A stretch of 64,000 nucleotides of DNA from Piscicola geometra (lineage: Eukaryota; Annelida; Clitellata; Hirudinida; Piscicolidae): the NCBI GenBank assembly GCA_943735955.1, contig OX030967.1, forward strand, positions 497,380 through 561,379. The letters run 5' to 3'. Shown here piece by piece: positions 45,875 through 60,800 of the stretch. Each line of letters starts with the position of its first letter. Positions within the stretch are counted from its first letter, which is position 1. The notes below the pieces were generated by a model. That model ran no database searches. It was given only the letters and a program-made list of their open reading frames with translations, and was not told the origin of the DNA. The translations under genes were made by a program, and so were the position numbers.

Positions 45875-48800
45875 TATATTGTTAACTTTCAATAATTTAC
45901 TTTACCTATACTTACCATTTATTCATCTATCATTATTAATATTATTATCAAATTTTCCATAACTAAGTGGTCTCGAAGCCAGTCCGGGTTTACGCCACGT
46001 TAATAATACTCGTCGTTGTATTGTATGATAGATGGATTAATGGATGGATGGATAAATGGATGGATGGATGGATGGGTGGATGGATGGATGGATGAATGGA
46101 TGGATAGATGGATGGATGGATGGAGGGGTGTGTGGATGATTGGATGGATGGAGAGAAGGATGATAGATGGATGGATGGATGGACGAAGCACTAACACACA
46201 GGTAAGAAATGCAGGCAGCACCTTCGACGTCAGCTGCATCCGTCTCCTGCAACTCATCGAGGCCCTCAGGTCACCTCTCTCTCTGTCGCTCTCTGTTGCT
46301 CTCTGTCGCTCTCTGTCGCTCTCTGTCTCTCTCTGTCTCTCTCTGTCTCTCTCTGTCTCTCTCTGTCTCTCTCTGTCTCTCTCTGTCTCTCTCTGTCTCT
46401 CTCTGTCGCTCTCTGTCTCTCTCTGTCTCTCTCTGTCGCTCTCTGTCTCTCTCTGTCGCTCTCTCTCTGTCGCTCTCTCTCTGTCGCTCTCTGTCTCTCT
46501 CTGTCTCTCTCTGTCTCTCTCTGTCGCTCTCTGTGGCTCTCTGTCGTTCTGTAGTGAGCCATCCTATCGCTCGTCTGCCTGCCTGCTTGTTGTCTGCCTG
46601 CTTGTTGCCTGCCTGCTTGTTGTCTGCTTGTTGTCTGCTTGTTGCCTGCTTGTTGCCTGCTTGTTGTCTGCCTGCTTGTTGCCTGCCTGCTTGTTGTCTG
46701 CCTGCTTGTTGCCTGCTTGTTGTCTGCCTGCTTGTTGTCTGCTTGCTTGTTGTCTGCCTGTCAGGTGATGATGATGATGATGGTGGTAAAAATGATGATG
46801 ATAATAAAATTATAATGGAATCGTGAGTGTTGTTGAATTAATAATAACATAAATATGTTTAAATGTGATGATGATGATGATGATGATATTTGGCAGGGTG
46901 CTGCTGAAGCCAGTGATGACACAGTTGTTCATGGCAGGTGAAAGCTCTGCATGTGGTGGCATGCACGACTGTTTTGAATGCTTGCATTGATTACTAGCAC
47001 TGGCCCGTCCTTCATTCCCACTCCCTCCCGATGGCAACCAGTCTTTGCAAACCCGTTTCCTCCCGATGGCAACCAGCCTTTGCAAACCCGTTCCCTCTCG
47101 ATGGCAACCAGTCTTTGCAAACCTGTTTCCTCCCGATGGCAACCAGCCTTTGCAAACCTGTTCCCTCCCGATGGCAACCAGTCTTTGCAAACCTGTTTCC
47201 TCCCGATGGCAACCAGTCTTTGCAAACCTGTTTCCTCCCGATGGCAACCAGCCTTTGCAAACCTGTTTCCTCCCGATGGCAACCAGTCTTTGCAAACCCG
47301 TTCCCTCCCGATGGCAACCAGTCTTTGCAAACCTGTTTCCTCCCGATGGCAACCAGTCTTTGCAAACCTGTTTTCTCCCGATGGCAACCAGTCTTTGCAA
47401 ACCCGTTTCCTCCCGATGCCAACCAGCCTTTGCAAACCCGTTCCCTCTCGATGGCAACCAGTCTTTGCAAACCCGTTCCCTCCCGATGGCAACCAGTCTT
47501 TGCAAACCTGTTCCCTCCCGATGGCAACCAGTCTTTGCAAACCTGTTTCCTCCCGATGGCAACCAGTCTTTGCAAACCTGTTTCCTCCCGATGGCAACCA
47601 GTCTTTGCAAACCTGTTTCCTCCCGATGGCAACCAGTCTTTGCAAACCTGTTTCCTCCCGATGGCAACCAGTCTTTGCAAACCTGTTTCCTCCCGATGGC
47701 AACCAGTCTTTGCAAACCCGTTCGCGAAACTTTTCGATCTATTCTCGCTCCCTAACTTGCTGCTCTTCACTTCTCTTTCAATCAAGCCTGTGTTGCTTTT
47801 CACAGGGGTTAAAACGTCAAGAGTTTTAGCTTTCAAATTAGATGATCTTGGGTCTGAAGTTGAACGACCACATGTTGACAAATTCCGTTCACAGTAGAGA
47901 CCGACCGAAACAGATATTTTTATTTCGGCCGAATTCGAAATAAGGCCGAAATTAAAATCCCATTTTCGGCCGAAACCGAAATTAAGCCGAAATTGTAATC
48001 AGATTTTCGGCCGAAACCGAAGCCGAAACCGAAATTTTTTCCAATTTTTATTAAATATGAAAAATTAGTATTTAACGATGACAATGCCAGTTTAATAAGT
48101 AAATCTAAACAAGCTTATATTTTAAGCCAAAAAATAAAAGTTTTTACCAGGCTTTGCTTTAGTCAGACTGACATTTTGTAAAAAAACTTTTAAATAAGAT
48201 TCAACGAAATTCTCTCAATTTATTTTTGAATTAATTAATCGAAGCCAAATCTTCTCGTTCTTTCGACTAATAGATAGTGTTTTTCAAAGAATGGATATCT
48301 AGAATTCCACATGCTTGTATATGTTATTTAAACAATTATTCTTATGTCACCCATAAATCAATTAACTTGGATATATAATACATATCTAATAGAGATGAGA
48401 ATCGAACCCAAACTTAATAATTCGCGTTCGATTGAGGATATAGATACTTACTTTTGACAATAACATTTTATTAAACAAATGTTTAAAAAAATAGAATTTG
48501 CTTAAAAAAAGTTTAGTTAAATATCATCATTGAACGTATCGCAATTTACTTAAATTTCAATTACATGATTGTTGTTCCAGATGCTTGTATATGTTCAATC
48601 AATCAATCAAATCAAATTCTATAGCGCTCTTTCCTCAAATTCAATGGTATTTGAATAATTAGTCTGATGACACCCATAAATCAATCAACCACGATAACTA
48701 ATAGATATCTAATAGAGAATCGAACCGGAACTTAATCAGATAAACTACATAAATAAATAAAAATTTCGGTTTTTCGGTAAATATGAGATCCATTTCGGCC

Positions 48801-51800
48801 GAAACCGAAATTGAGCCGAAATTACAAAATTATTTTCGGCCGAAACCGAAAAATTGCCGAAACTAAGAAAACTGTCACTTTCGGCGCCGAAACCGAAACC
48901 GAACCGAATTTCGGTTGGTCTCTAGTTCACAGGGAATAGAACTTGCAGATATGCTGAACAAAATGTTGGCTACTTCTTGTAGTATTGGAAAATTGCTCAT
49001 TTTACTCCAATAAAATAAAAAATCTTTATAATCTTCAATTTTGGTGGGACGTAATTGTGAATATTTGTAAAATTCATCCTCTTCTGAATTTTCTTCTTTG
49101 TTCATTATTATTAATTCCTCAATAATTTTAGAAATATGTTTTTTGACAACATTCCTATTCTTCACAACTGCAAAAATAAAATCATTCATACTATTCTTGA
49201 TGAACAAAATTTCGTAAATATATAAATATATCGATTCCCGATAAGCTGCTTCCAGTTCAGGATTTTTCCACTTCCGATTTAAATTTGATGGGAGGGCCGC
49301 GGGTGCCAAGTCAGATCAGGTGCCCACTCCGACCTCTACCGGTCACCCCGATGTTCTGACACGCTCATCTTTTAGTTTTGACGCAAATTTAAAAACTAGA
49401 ATTTAGGGGTGGTAAATAGGGCAAGCACTAATGAATTCAATAGTATTGAAGGATCAATGTGCAAGGAACTTCTACATTGAGAATGAAGTTGAGTTTTCGG
49501 ACTTAGTTGATCCGGTTGAACGCATTCGACAGAGAGCAGTGGTTTGCCGACAGACTGGGTGCAGGCGGGCAGACCCTGTTCTCCCCGGGTGCTCTTCGTC
49601 TTCCTCCGCTCCTGCACCGCTGCTGCTGCTGCTGCTGGCCAACTGCCCTACTCCGAGCAGCAAGTATGCGTTTGGTGTTCTCTTGCAGCAAGTCTTTTGT
49701 AGTTTTATTAATTCATAGAGGACGTTTGTTTTGCTGGTTCGTCGCTTGTTGCAAGCATCAATAGTGCCGCCACGAGCACTCGTTTGCAACTCTTGTTATC
49801 ACCAACCATGCAACCACAATCAACAACTACTATCATCACCACCAATCAACTACTACCAACACCACCAATCAACTACTACCACCACCACCAATCAACTACT
49901 ACCACCACCACCACCAATCAACTCTTACCACCACCACCAATCAACTACTACCACCACCACCAATAAACTACTACCACCACCACCCCTAATCCACAACCAC
50001 CACCACCAATCAACTACTACTACCACCACCATTCAACTACTACCACCACCACCAATCAACTACCACCACCAATCAACTACCACCACCAATCAACTACTAC
50101 TACCACCACCATTCAACTACTACCACCACCACCAATCAACTACCACCACCAATCAACTACTACTACCACCACCATTCAACTACTACCACCACCACCAATC
50201 AACTACCACCACCAATCAACTACTACTACCACCACCATTCAACTACTACCACCACCACCAATCAACTACCACCACCAATCAACTACTACTACCACCACCA
50301 TTCAACTACTACCACCACCACCAATCAACTACTACTACCACCACCAATCAACTACTACCACCACCACCAATCAACTACAATGCACGACGAAGAACACAAA
50401 GCACCACAACCAAACGACAGGCGTCAGACGAGGGGAGGAGGGAGGTGCAGTTGGCGCTGGAAGACATGATCTACACCCTCTTCAGAAAGGACCGAGTCGT
50501 CACTGACATCAGGTGCTGGCTGCCTGTGTGCTGGCTGCCTGTGTGCTGGCTGCCTGTGTGCTGGCTGCCTGTGTGCTGGCTGCTTGTGTGCTGGCTGCTT
50601 GTGTGCTGGCTGCTTGTGTGCTGGCTGCTTGTGTGCTGGCTGCTTGTGTGCTGGCTGCCTGTGTGGTGGCTGCTTGTGTGGTGGGTGGATGGGTGGTTAC
50701 TTAGCTGATACACGGCTTGACCGCTACACCCTCAACCCCCCCTCCCAGCACCAACTCTCTCTTCGCCATCCCTGCCAACCAGGAGTTCGTCTTCATCGTT
50801 CCTGACTCGGCGGACAAGGGCCCTCTGGCCTACCTCTCAAACGTCCTCAGCCACATGTGTGACTACACGTCCACCGGTACCTCCGTCTTTCTCTCCTTCG
50901 TGTGCTCCTTTCCTGACCTGTCGCTTTTTCACTTCTTTTCTTTTTTATAGTTGTATTTTTTGTTTTGTTTTTATTTATTTTGCCAAATTGATTTCAGAAC
51001 TTCTCCCAAAAATCAAAAAGTATTCGGCAAACAGGCCAAACCCCTCTTCTCAACAGCCTACCCAGGAGGCCACCACCAACCACCCAGCCCCCAACCACCC
51101 AGCCTCCAACCACTCAGCCACCAACCACCCAGCCTCCAACCACACCTCCAACCACACCTCCAACCTGCCTCTCCCCCCCTCGAAGCACCACACCAACTTG
51201 CATGCCTTCGTCAGAGCGCATGTGGATGTCGCCCTCTCCAGAGGTTTCCATGACAACAACTCGCGTACCATCGCCTCCCCGCCCCTCTTCCAGGTGGGTG
51301 GGTGCCTTCTTGGTGGGTGGGTGCCTTGTTGGTGGGTGGGTGCCTTCCAGGTGGGTGAGTGCCTTGTTGGTGGGTGGGTGCCTTGTTGGTGGGTGGGTGC
51401 CTTGTTGGTGGGTGGGTGCCTTGTTGGTGGGTGGGTGCCTTCTTGGTGGGTGGGTGCCTTGTTGGTGGGTGGGTGCCTTGTTGGTGGGTGGGTGCCTTCC
51501 AGGTGGGTGGGTGCCTTGTTGGTGGGTGGGTGGGTGCCTTCTTGGTGGGTGGGTGTGAGTTGTTGGTGGGTGGGTGCCTTCCAGGTGGGTGGGTGCCTTG
51601 TTGGTGGGTGGGTGTGAGTTGTTGGGGGGGGGGTGCCTTGTTGGTGGGTGGGTGCCTTGTTGGTGGGTGGGTGCCTTCTTGGTAGGTGGGTGCCTTCTTG
51701 GTGGGTGGGTGTCTTCTTGGTGGGTGGGTGGGTGCCTTCTTGGTGGGTGGGTGGGTGCCTTCTTGGTGGGTTGGTGCCTTGTTGGTGGGTGGGTGTGAGT

Positions 51801-54800
51801 TGTTGTGGGGGGGTGCCTTGTTGGTGGGTGGGTGCCTTGTTGGTGGGTGGGTGCCTTCTTGGTGGGTGGGTGCCTTCTTGGTGGGTGGGTGCCTTCTTGG
51901 TGGGTGGGTGGGTGCCTTCTTGGTGGGTGGGTGCCTTCTTGGTGGGTGGGTGCCTTGTTGGTGGGTGGGTGCCATGTTGGTGGGTGGGTGCCTTGTTGGT
52001 GGGTGGGTGCCTTCGTGGTGGGTGGGTGGGTGCCTTGTTGGGAGGGGGGGTGCCTTGTTGGTGGGTGGGTGTGAGTTGTTGGTGGGTGGGTGCCTTGTTG
52101 GTGGGTGGGTGCCTTCCAGGTGGGTGGGTGCCTTCCAGGTGGGTGGGTGCCTTCCAGGTGGGTGGGTGCCTTCCAGGTGGGTGGGTGCCTTCCAGGTGGG
52201 TGGGTGCCTTGTTGGTGGGTGGGTGCCTTGTTGGTGGGTGGGTGCCTTGTTGGTGGGTGGGTGCCTTTTTGGTGGGTGGGTGCCTTCCAGGTGGGTGGGT
52301 GCTTTCCAGGTGGGTGGGTGCCTTGTTGGTGGGTGGGTGCCTTCTAGGTGGGTGGGTGTCTTGTTGGTTGGTGGGTTCCTTCTTGGTGGGTGGGTGCCTT
52401 GTTGGTGGGTGGGTGCCTTGTTGGTGGGTGGGTGCCTTGTTGGTGGGTGGGTGACTTGTTGGTGGGTGGGTGCCTTGTTGGTGGGTGGGTGCCTTCTTGG
52501 TGGGTGGGTGTGAGTTGTTGGGGGGGGGGGTGCCTTGTTGGTGGGTGGGTTACTTGTTGGTGGATGGGTGTGAGTTGTTGGGGGGGGGGGGGTGCCTTGT
52601 TGGTGGGTGGGTGCCTTCTTGGTGGGTGGGTGCCTTGTTGGTGGGTGGGTGCTTTCGTGGTGGGTGGGTGGGTGCCTTGTTGGTGGGTGGGTGTGAGTTT
52701 TTGGGGGGGGGGGTGCCTTGTTGGTGGGTGGGTGCCTTTTTGGTGGGTGGTTGTGAGTTGTTGGGGGGGGGTGCCTTGTTGGTGGGTGGGTGCCTTGTTG
52801 GTGGGTGGGTGCCTTGTTGGTGGGTGGGTGCCTTCCAGGTGGGTGGGTGCCTTCCAGGTGGGTGGGTGCCTTCCAGGTGGGTGGGTGCCTTCCAGGTGGG
52901 TGGGTGCCTTCCAGGTGGGTGGGTGCCTTCCAGCTGAGTGGGTGTGAGTTGTTGGGGGGGGGGGGTGCCTTGTTGGTGGGTGGGTGTGAGTTGTTGGGGG
53001 GGGGGTGCCTTGTTGGTGGGTGGGTGCCTTGTTGGTGGGTGGCTGCCTTGTTGGTGGGTGGGTGCCTTGTTGGTGGATGGGTGCCTTCTTGGTGGGTGGG
53101 TGGGTGCCTTGTTGGTGGGTGGGTGCCTTCTTGGTGGGTGGGTGCCTTCTTGGTGGGTGGGTGCCTTGTTGGTGGGTGGGTGCCTTGTTGGTGGGTGGCT
53201 GCCTTGTTGGTGGGTGGGTGCCTTGTTGGTGGGTGGGTGCCTTGTTGGTGGATGGGTGCCTTCGTGGTGGGTGGGTGGGTGCCTTCTTGGTGGGTGGGTG
53301 CCTTGTTGGAAGGTGGGTGCCTTGTTGGTGGGTGGGTGTGAGTTTTTGGGGGGGGGGGGGGGGTGCCTTGTTAGTGGGTGGGTGGGTGCCTTGTTGGTGG
53401 GGGGGTGCCTTGTTGGTGGGTGGGTCCTTCTTGGTGGGTGGGTGCCTTGTTGGTGGGTGGGTGCCTTCTTGGTGGGTGGGTGCCTTGTTGGTGGGTGGGT
53501 ATGAGTTGTTGGGGGGGGGTGGGCTTTGGGGAGCCTAAGTGGTAGGGACTCAGCTTGAAGAACACTTCAAAAGACTGCACCACCACCACTGCACCACCAC
53601 CACTGCACTACTACCACTGCAGCACCACCACTGCACCACCACCACTGCACCACCACTGCAGCACCACCACTGCACCACCACTACTGCACCACCACTGCAA
53701 CCAGCACCACTGCACCACCACCACCACTGCAACCACCACCACTGCAACCACCACCACTGAACCACCACTGCAACCACCACCACTGCACCACCACTGCACC
53801 ACCACCACCACCACTGCACCACCACCACTGCACCACCACCACCACTGCACCACCACCACTGCACCACCACCACTGCACCACCACTGCAACCACCACCACT
53901 GCACCACCACCACCACTGCACCACCACCACTGCACCACTACCACCACCACCACCATTGCAACCACCACCACTGCAACTACCACCACTGCACCACCACCAC
54001 TGCACCACCACCACTGCACCACCACTACTGCACCACCACTGCAACCACCACCACTGCACCACCACCACCAACACTGCAACGACCACCACTGCACCACCAC
54101 CACTGCACCACCACCACTGCACCACCACTGCACCACCACCACTGCACCACCACTGCACCACCACCACTGCACCACCACTACTGCACCACCACTGCAACCA
54201 CCACCACTGCACCACCACCACCACCACCACCACCACTGCAACCACCACCACTGCAACCACCACCACTGCACCACCACCACCACTGCACCACCACCACTGC
54301 ACCACCACCACTGCACCACCACCACTGCACCACCACCACTGCACCACCACCACTGCACCTCCACTGCAACCACCACCACTGCACCACCACCACCACTGCA
54401 CCACCACCACTGCACCACCACCACTGCACCACCACCACTGCACCACCACCACTGCACCACCACCACTGCACCACCACCACTGCACCACCACTGCACCACC
54501 ACTACTGCACCACCACTGCAACCACCATCACTGCACCACCACCACCACCACCACTGCAACCACCACCACTGCAACCACCACCACTGCACCACCACTGCAC
54601 CACCACCACCACTGCACCACCACTGCACCACCACCACTGCACCACCACCACTGCACCACCACCACTGCAACCACCACCACTGCACCACCACTGCAACCAC
54701 CACCACTGCACCACCACCACCACTGCACCACCACCACTGCACCACCACCACTGCACCACCACCACTGCAACCACCACCACTGCAACCACCACCACTGCAC

Positions 54801-57800
54801 CACCACTGCACCACCACCACTGCACCACCACCACTGCACCACCACCACTGCAACCACCACCACTGCAACTACCACCACTGCACCACCACTGCACCACCAC
54901 CACCACCACTGCAACCACCACCACTGCACCACCACCACTGCACCACCACCACTGCACCACCACCACCACTGCACCACCACCACTGCACCACCACCACTGC
55001 ACCACCACCACTGCACCACCACCACCACTGCACCACCACTGCACCACCACCACTGCACCACCACTACTGCACCACCACTGCAACCAGCACCACTGCACCA
55101 CCACCACCACTGCAACCACCACCACTGCAACCACCACCACTGAACCACCACTGCAACCACCACCACTGCACCACCACTGCACCACCACCACCACCACTGC
55201 ACCACCACCACTGCACCACCACCACCACTGCACCACCACCACTGCACCACCACCACTGCACCACCACTGCAACCACCACCACTGCACCACCACCACCACT
55301 GCACCACCACCACTGCACCACCACCACTGCACCACCACTGCACCACCACCACTGCACCACTACCACCACCACCACCATTGCAACCACCACCACTGCAACT
55401 ACCACCACTGCACCACCACCACTGCACCACCACCACTGCACCACCACTACTGCACCACCACTGCAACCACCACCACTGCACCACCACCACCAACACTGCA
55501 ACGACCACCACTGCACCACCACCACTGCACCACCACCACTGCACCACCACTGCACCACCACCACTGCACCACCACTGCACCACCACCACTGCACCACCAC
55601 TACTGCACCACCACTGCAACCACCACCACTGCACCACCACCACCACCACCACCACCACTGCAACCACCACCACTGCAACCACCACCACTGCACCACCACC
55701 ACCACTGCACCACCACCACTGCACCACCACCACTGCACCACCACCACTGCACCACCACCACTGCACCACCACCACTGCACCTCCACTGCAACCACCACCA
55801 CTGCACCACCACCACCACTGCACCACCACCACTGCACCACCACCACTGCACCACCACCACTGCACCACCACCACTGCACCACCACCACTGCACCACCACC
55901 ACTGCACCACCACTGCACCACCACTACTGCACCACCACTGCAACCACCATCACTGCACCACCACCACCACCACCACTGCAACCACCACCACTGCAACCAC
56001 CACCACTGCACCACCACTGCACCACCACCACCACTGCACCACCACTGCACCACCACCACTGCACCACCACCACTGCACCACCACCACTGCAACCACCACC
56101 ACTGCACCACCACTGCAACCACCACCACTGCACCACCACCACCACTGCACCACCACCACTGCACCACCACCACTGCACCACCACCACTGCACCACCACCA
56201 CTGCAACCACCACCACTGCAACCACCACCACTGCACCACCACTGCACCACCACCACTGCACCACCACCACTGCACCACCACCACTGCAACCACCACCACT
56301 GCAACTACCACCACTGCACCACCACTGCACCACCACCACTGCACCACCACCACTGCACCACCACCACTGCACCACCACCACTGCTTCACCACCACCACTG
56401 CACCACCACCACTGCACCACCACCACCACCACCACTGCAACCACCACCACTGCAACAACCACCACTGCACCACCGCTGCACCACCACCACTGCACCACCA
56501 CCACTGCACCACCACCACTGCACCACCACTACTGCACCACTACTGCAACCACCACCACTGCACCACCACCACTGCACCACCACCACTGCAACCACCACCA
56601 CTGCACCACCACCACTGCACCACCACCACTGCACCACCACCACCACTGCACCACCACCACTGCACCACCACCACTGCACCACCACCACTGCACCACCACC
56701 ACTGCACCACCACCACCACTGCACCACCACCACCACTGCACCACCACCACCACTGCACCACCACCACCACTGCACCACCACCACTGAACCACCACTGCAA
56801 CCACCACCACTGCACCACCACCACCACTGCACCACCACCACCACTGCACCACCACCACCACTGCACCACCACCACCACTGCACCACCACCATTGCACCAC
56901 CACCACTGCACCACCACCACTGCACCACCACTACTGCACCACCACCACTGCACCACTGCACCACCACCACTGCACCACCACTACCACCACCACTGCACCA
57001 CCACTGCAACCGCCACCACTGCAACCACCACCACTGCACCACCACCACCACCACCACTGCAACCACCACCACTGCACCACCACTGCAACCACCACCACTG
57101 CACCACCACCACTGCACCACCACCACCACCACCACCACCACTGCAACCACCACCACTGCAACCACCACCACTGAACCACCACTGCAACCACCACCACTGC
57201 ACCACCACTGCACCACCACCACCACTGCACCACCACTACTGCACCACCACCACTGCACCACCACCACCACTGCACCACCACCACTGCACCACCACCACTG
57301 CACCACCACCACTGCAACCACCACCACTGCACCACCACCACCACTGCACCACCACCACCACTGCACCACCACCACTGCACCACCACCACTGCACCACTAC
57401 CACTGCACCACCACTGCACCACCACCACTGCACCACCACCACTGCAACCACCACCACTGCAACTACCACCACTGCACCACCACTGCACCACCACCACTGC
57501 ACCACCACCACTGCACCACCACTACTGCACCACCACTGCACCACCACCACCACCACTGCAACCACCACCACTGCACCACCACCACTGCACCACCACCACT
57601 GCACCACCACCACCACTGCACCACCACCACTGCACCACCACCACTGCACCACCACCACTGCACCACCACCACCACTGCACCACCACCACTGCACCACCAC
57701 CACTGCACCACCACTACTGCAACCACCACCACTGCACCACCACTGCAACCACCACCACTGCACCACCACCACCACTGCACCACCACCACTGCACCACCAC

Positions 57801-60800
57801 CACTGCAACCACCACCACTGCACCACCACCACCACTGCACCACCACCACTGCACCATCACCACTGCACCACCACCACTGCACCACCACCACTGCACCCCC
57901 ACTGCACCACCACCACTGCACCACCACCACTGCACCACCACTGCAACCACCACCACTGCACCACCACCACCACTGCACCACCACCACTGCACCACCACCA
58001 CTGCACCACCACCACTGCACCACTACCACCACCACCACCATTGCAACCACCACCACTGCAACTACCACCACTGCACCACCACCACTGCACCACCACCACT
58101 GCACCACCACTACTGCACCACCACTGCAACCACCACCACTGCACCACCACCACCAACACTGCAACGACCACCACTGCACCACCACCACTGCACCACCACC
58201 ACTGCACCACCACTGCACCACCACCACTGCACCACCACTGCACCACCACCACTGCACCACCACTACTGCACCACCACTGCAACCACCACCACTGCACCAC
58301 CACCACCACCACCACCACCACTGCAACCACCACCACTGCAACCACCACCACTGCACCACCACCACCACTGCACCACCACCACTGCACCACCACCACTGCA
58401 CCACCACCACTGCACCACCACCACTGCACCTCCACTGCAACCACCACCACTGCACCACCACCACCACTGCACCACCACCACTGCACCACCACCACTGCAC
58501 CACCACCACTGCACCACCACCACTGCACCACCACCACTGCACCACCACCACTGCACCACCACCACTGCACCACCACCACTGCACCACCACTGCACCACCA
58601 CTACTGCACCACCACTGCAACCACCATCACTGCACCACCACCACCACCACCACTGCAACCACCACCACTGCAACCACCACCACTGAACCACCACTGCAAC
58701 CACCACCACTGCAACCACCACCACTGCACCACCACTGCACCACCACCACCACTGCACCACCACTGCACCACCACCACTGCACCACCACCACTGCACCACC
58801 ACCACTGCAACCACCACCACTGCACCACCACTGCAACCACCACCACTGCACCACCACCACCACTGCACCACCACCACTGCACCACCACCACTGCACCACC
58901 ACCACTGCAACCACCACCACTGCAACCACCACCACTGCACCACCACTGCACCACCACCACTGCACCACCACCACTGCACCACCACCACTGCAACCACCAC
59001 CACTGCAACTACCACCACTGCACCACCACTGCACCACCACCACTGCACCACCACCACTGCACCACCACCACTGCACCACCACTACTGCACCACCACTGCA
59101 ACCACCACCACTGCACCACCACCACCACCACTGCAACCACCACCACTGCACCACCACCACTGCACCACCACCACTGCACCACCACCACCACTGCACCACC
59201 ACCACTGCACCACCACCACTGCACCACCACCACTGCACCACCACCACTGCACCACCACCACCACTGCACCACCATCACTGCACCACCACCACTGCACCAC
59301 CACCACTGCACCACCACCACTGCAACCACCACCACTGCAACCACCACCACTGCACCACCACCACCACTGCACCACCACCACTGCACCACCACTGCAACCA
59401 CCACCACTGCAACTACCACCACTGCACCACCACCACTGCACCACCACCACTGCTTCACCACCACCACTGCACCACCACTGCACCACCACCACTGCACCAC
59501 CACCACCACCACCACTGCAACCACCACCACTGCAACAACCACCACTGCACCACCGCTGCACCACCACCACTGCACCACCACCACTGCACCACCACCACTG
59601 CACCACCACTACTGCACCACTACTGCAACCACCACCACTGCACCACCACCACTGCACCACCACCACTGCAACCACCACCACTGCACCACCACCACTGCAC
59701 CACCACCACTGCACCACCACCACCACTGCACCACCACCACTGCACCACCACCACTGCACCACCACCACTGCACCACCACCACTGCACCACCACCACCACT
59801 GCACCACCACCACCACTGCACCACCACCACCACTGCACCACCACCACCACTGCACCACCACCACTGAACCACCACTGCAACCACCACCACTGCACCACCA
59901 CCACCACTGCACCACCACCACCACTGCACCACCACCACCACTGCACCACCACCATTGCACCACCACCACTGCACCACCACCACTGCACCACCACTACTGC
60001 ACCACCACCACTGCACCACTGCACCACCACCACTGCACCACCACTACCACCACCACTGCACCACCACTGCAACCGCCACCACTGCAACCACCACCACTGC
60101 ACCACCACCACCACCACCACTGCAACCACCACCACTGCACCACCACTGCAACCACCACCACTGCACCACCACCACCACCACCACCACCACCACTGCAACC
60201 ACCACCACTGCAACCACCACCACTGAACCACCACTGCAACCACCACCACTGCACCACCACTGCACCACCACCACCACTGCACCACCACTACTGCACCACC
60301 ACCACTGCACCACCACCACCACTGCACCACCACCACTGCACCACCACCACTGCACCACCACCACTGCAACCACCACCACTGCACCACCACCACCACTGCA
60401 CCACCACCACCACTGCACCACCACCACTGCACCACCACCACTGCACCACCACCACTGCACCACCACTGCACCACCACCACTGCACCACCACCACTGCACC
60501 ACCACCACCACTGCAACTACCACCACTGCACCACCACTGCACCACCACCACTGCACCACCACCACTGCACCACCACTACTGCACCACCACTGCACCACCA
60601 CCACCACCACTGCAACCACCACCACTGCACCACCACCACTGCACCACCACCACTGCACCACCACCACCACTGCACCACCACCACTGCACCACCACCACTG
60701 CACCACCACCACTGCACCACCACCACCACTGCACCACCACCACTGCACCACCACCACTGCACCACCACCACTGCACCACCACTACTGCAACCACCACCAC

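Noticed and set aside
47017..47721. CRISPR array
   Set aside because: 35-bp repeats are back to back with no spacers, in a eukaryotic intron, and without cas genes.
53555..60226. 2,223-codon frame of [13 protein letters not shown] repeats and many shadow frames
   Set aside because: Same artefact in the CCA/CTGCA array inside SMG8 intron 9; several frames on both strands are open.
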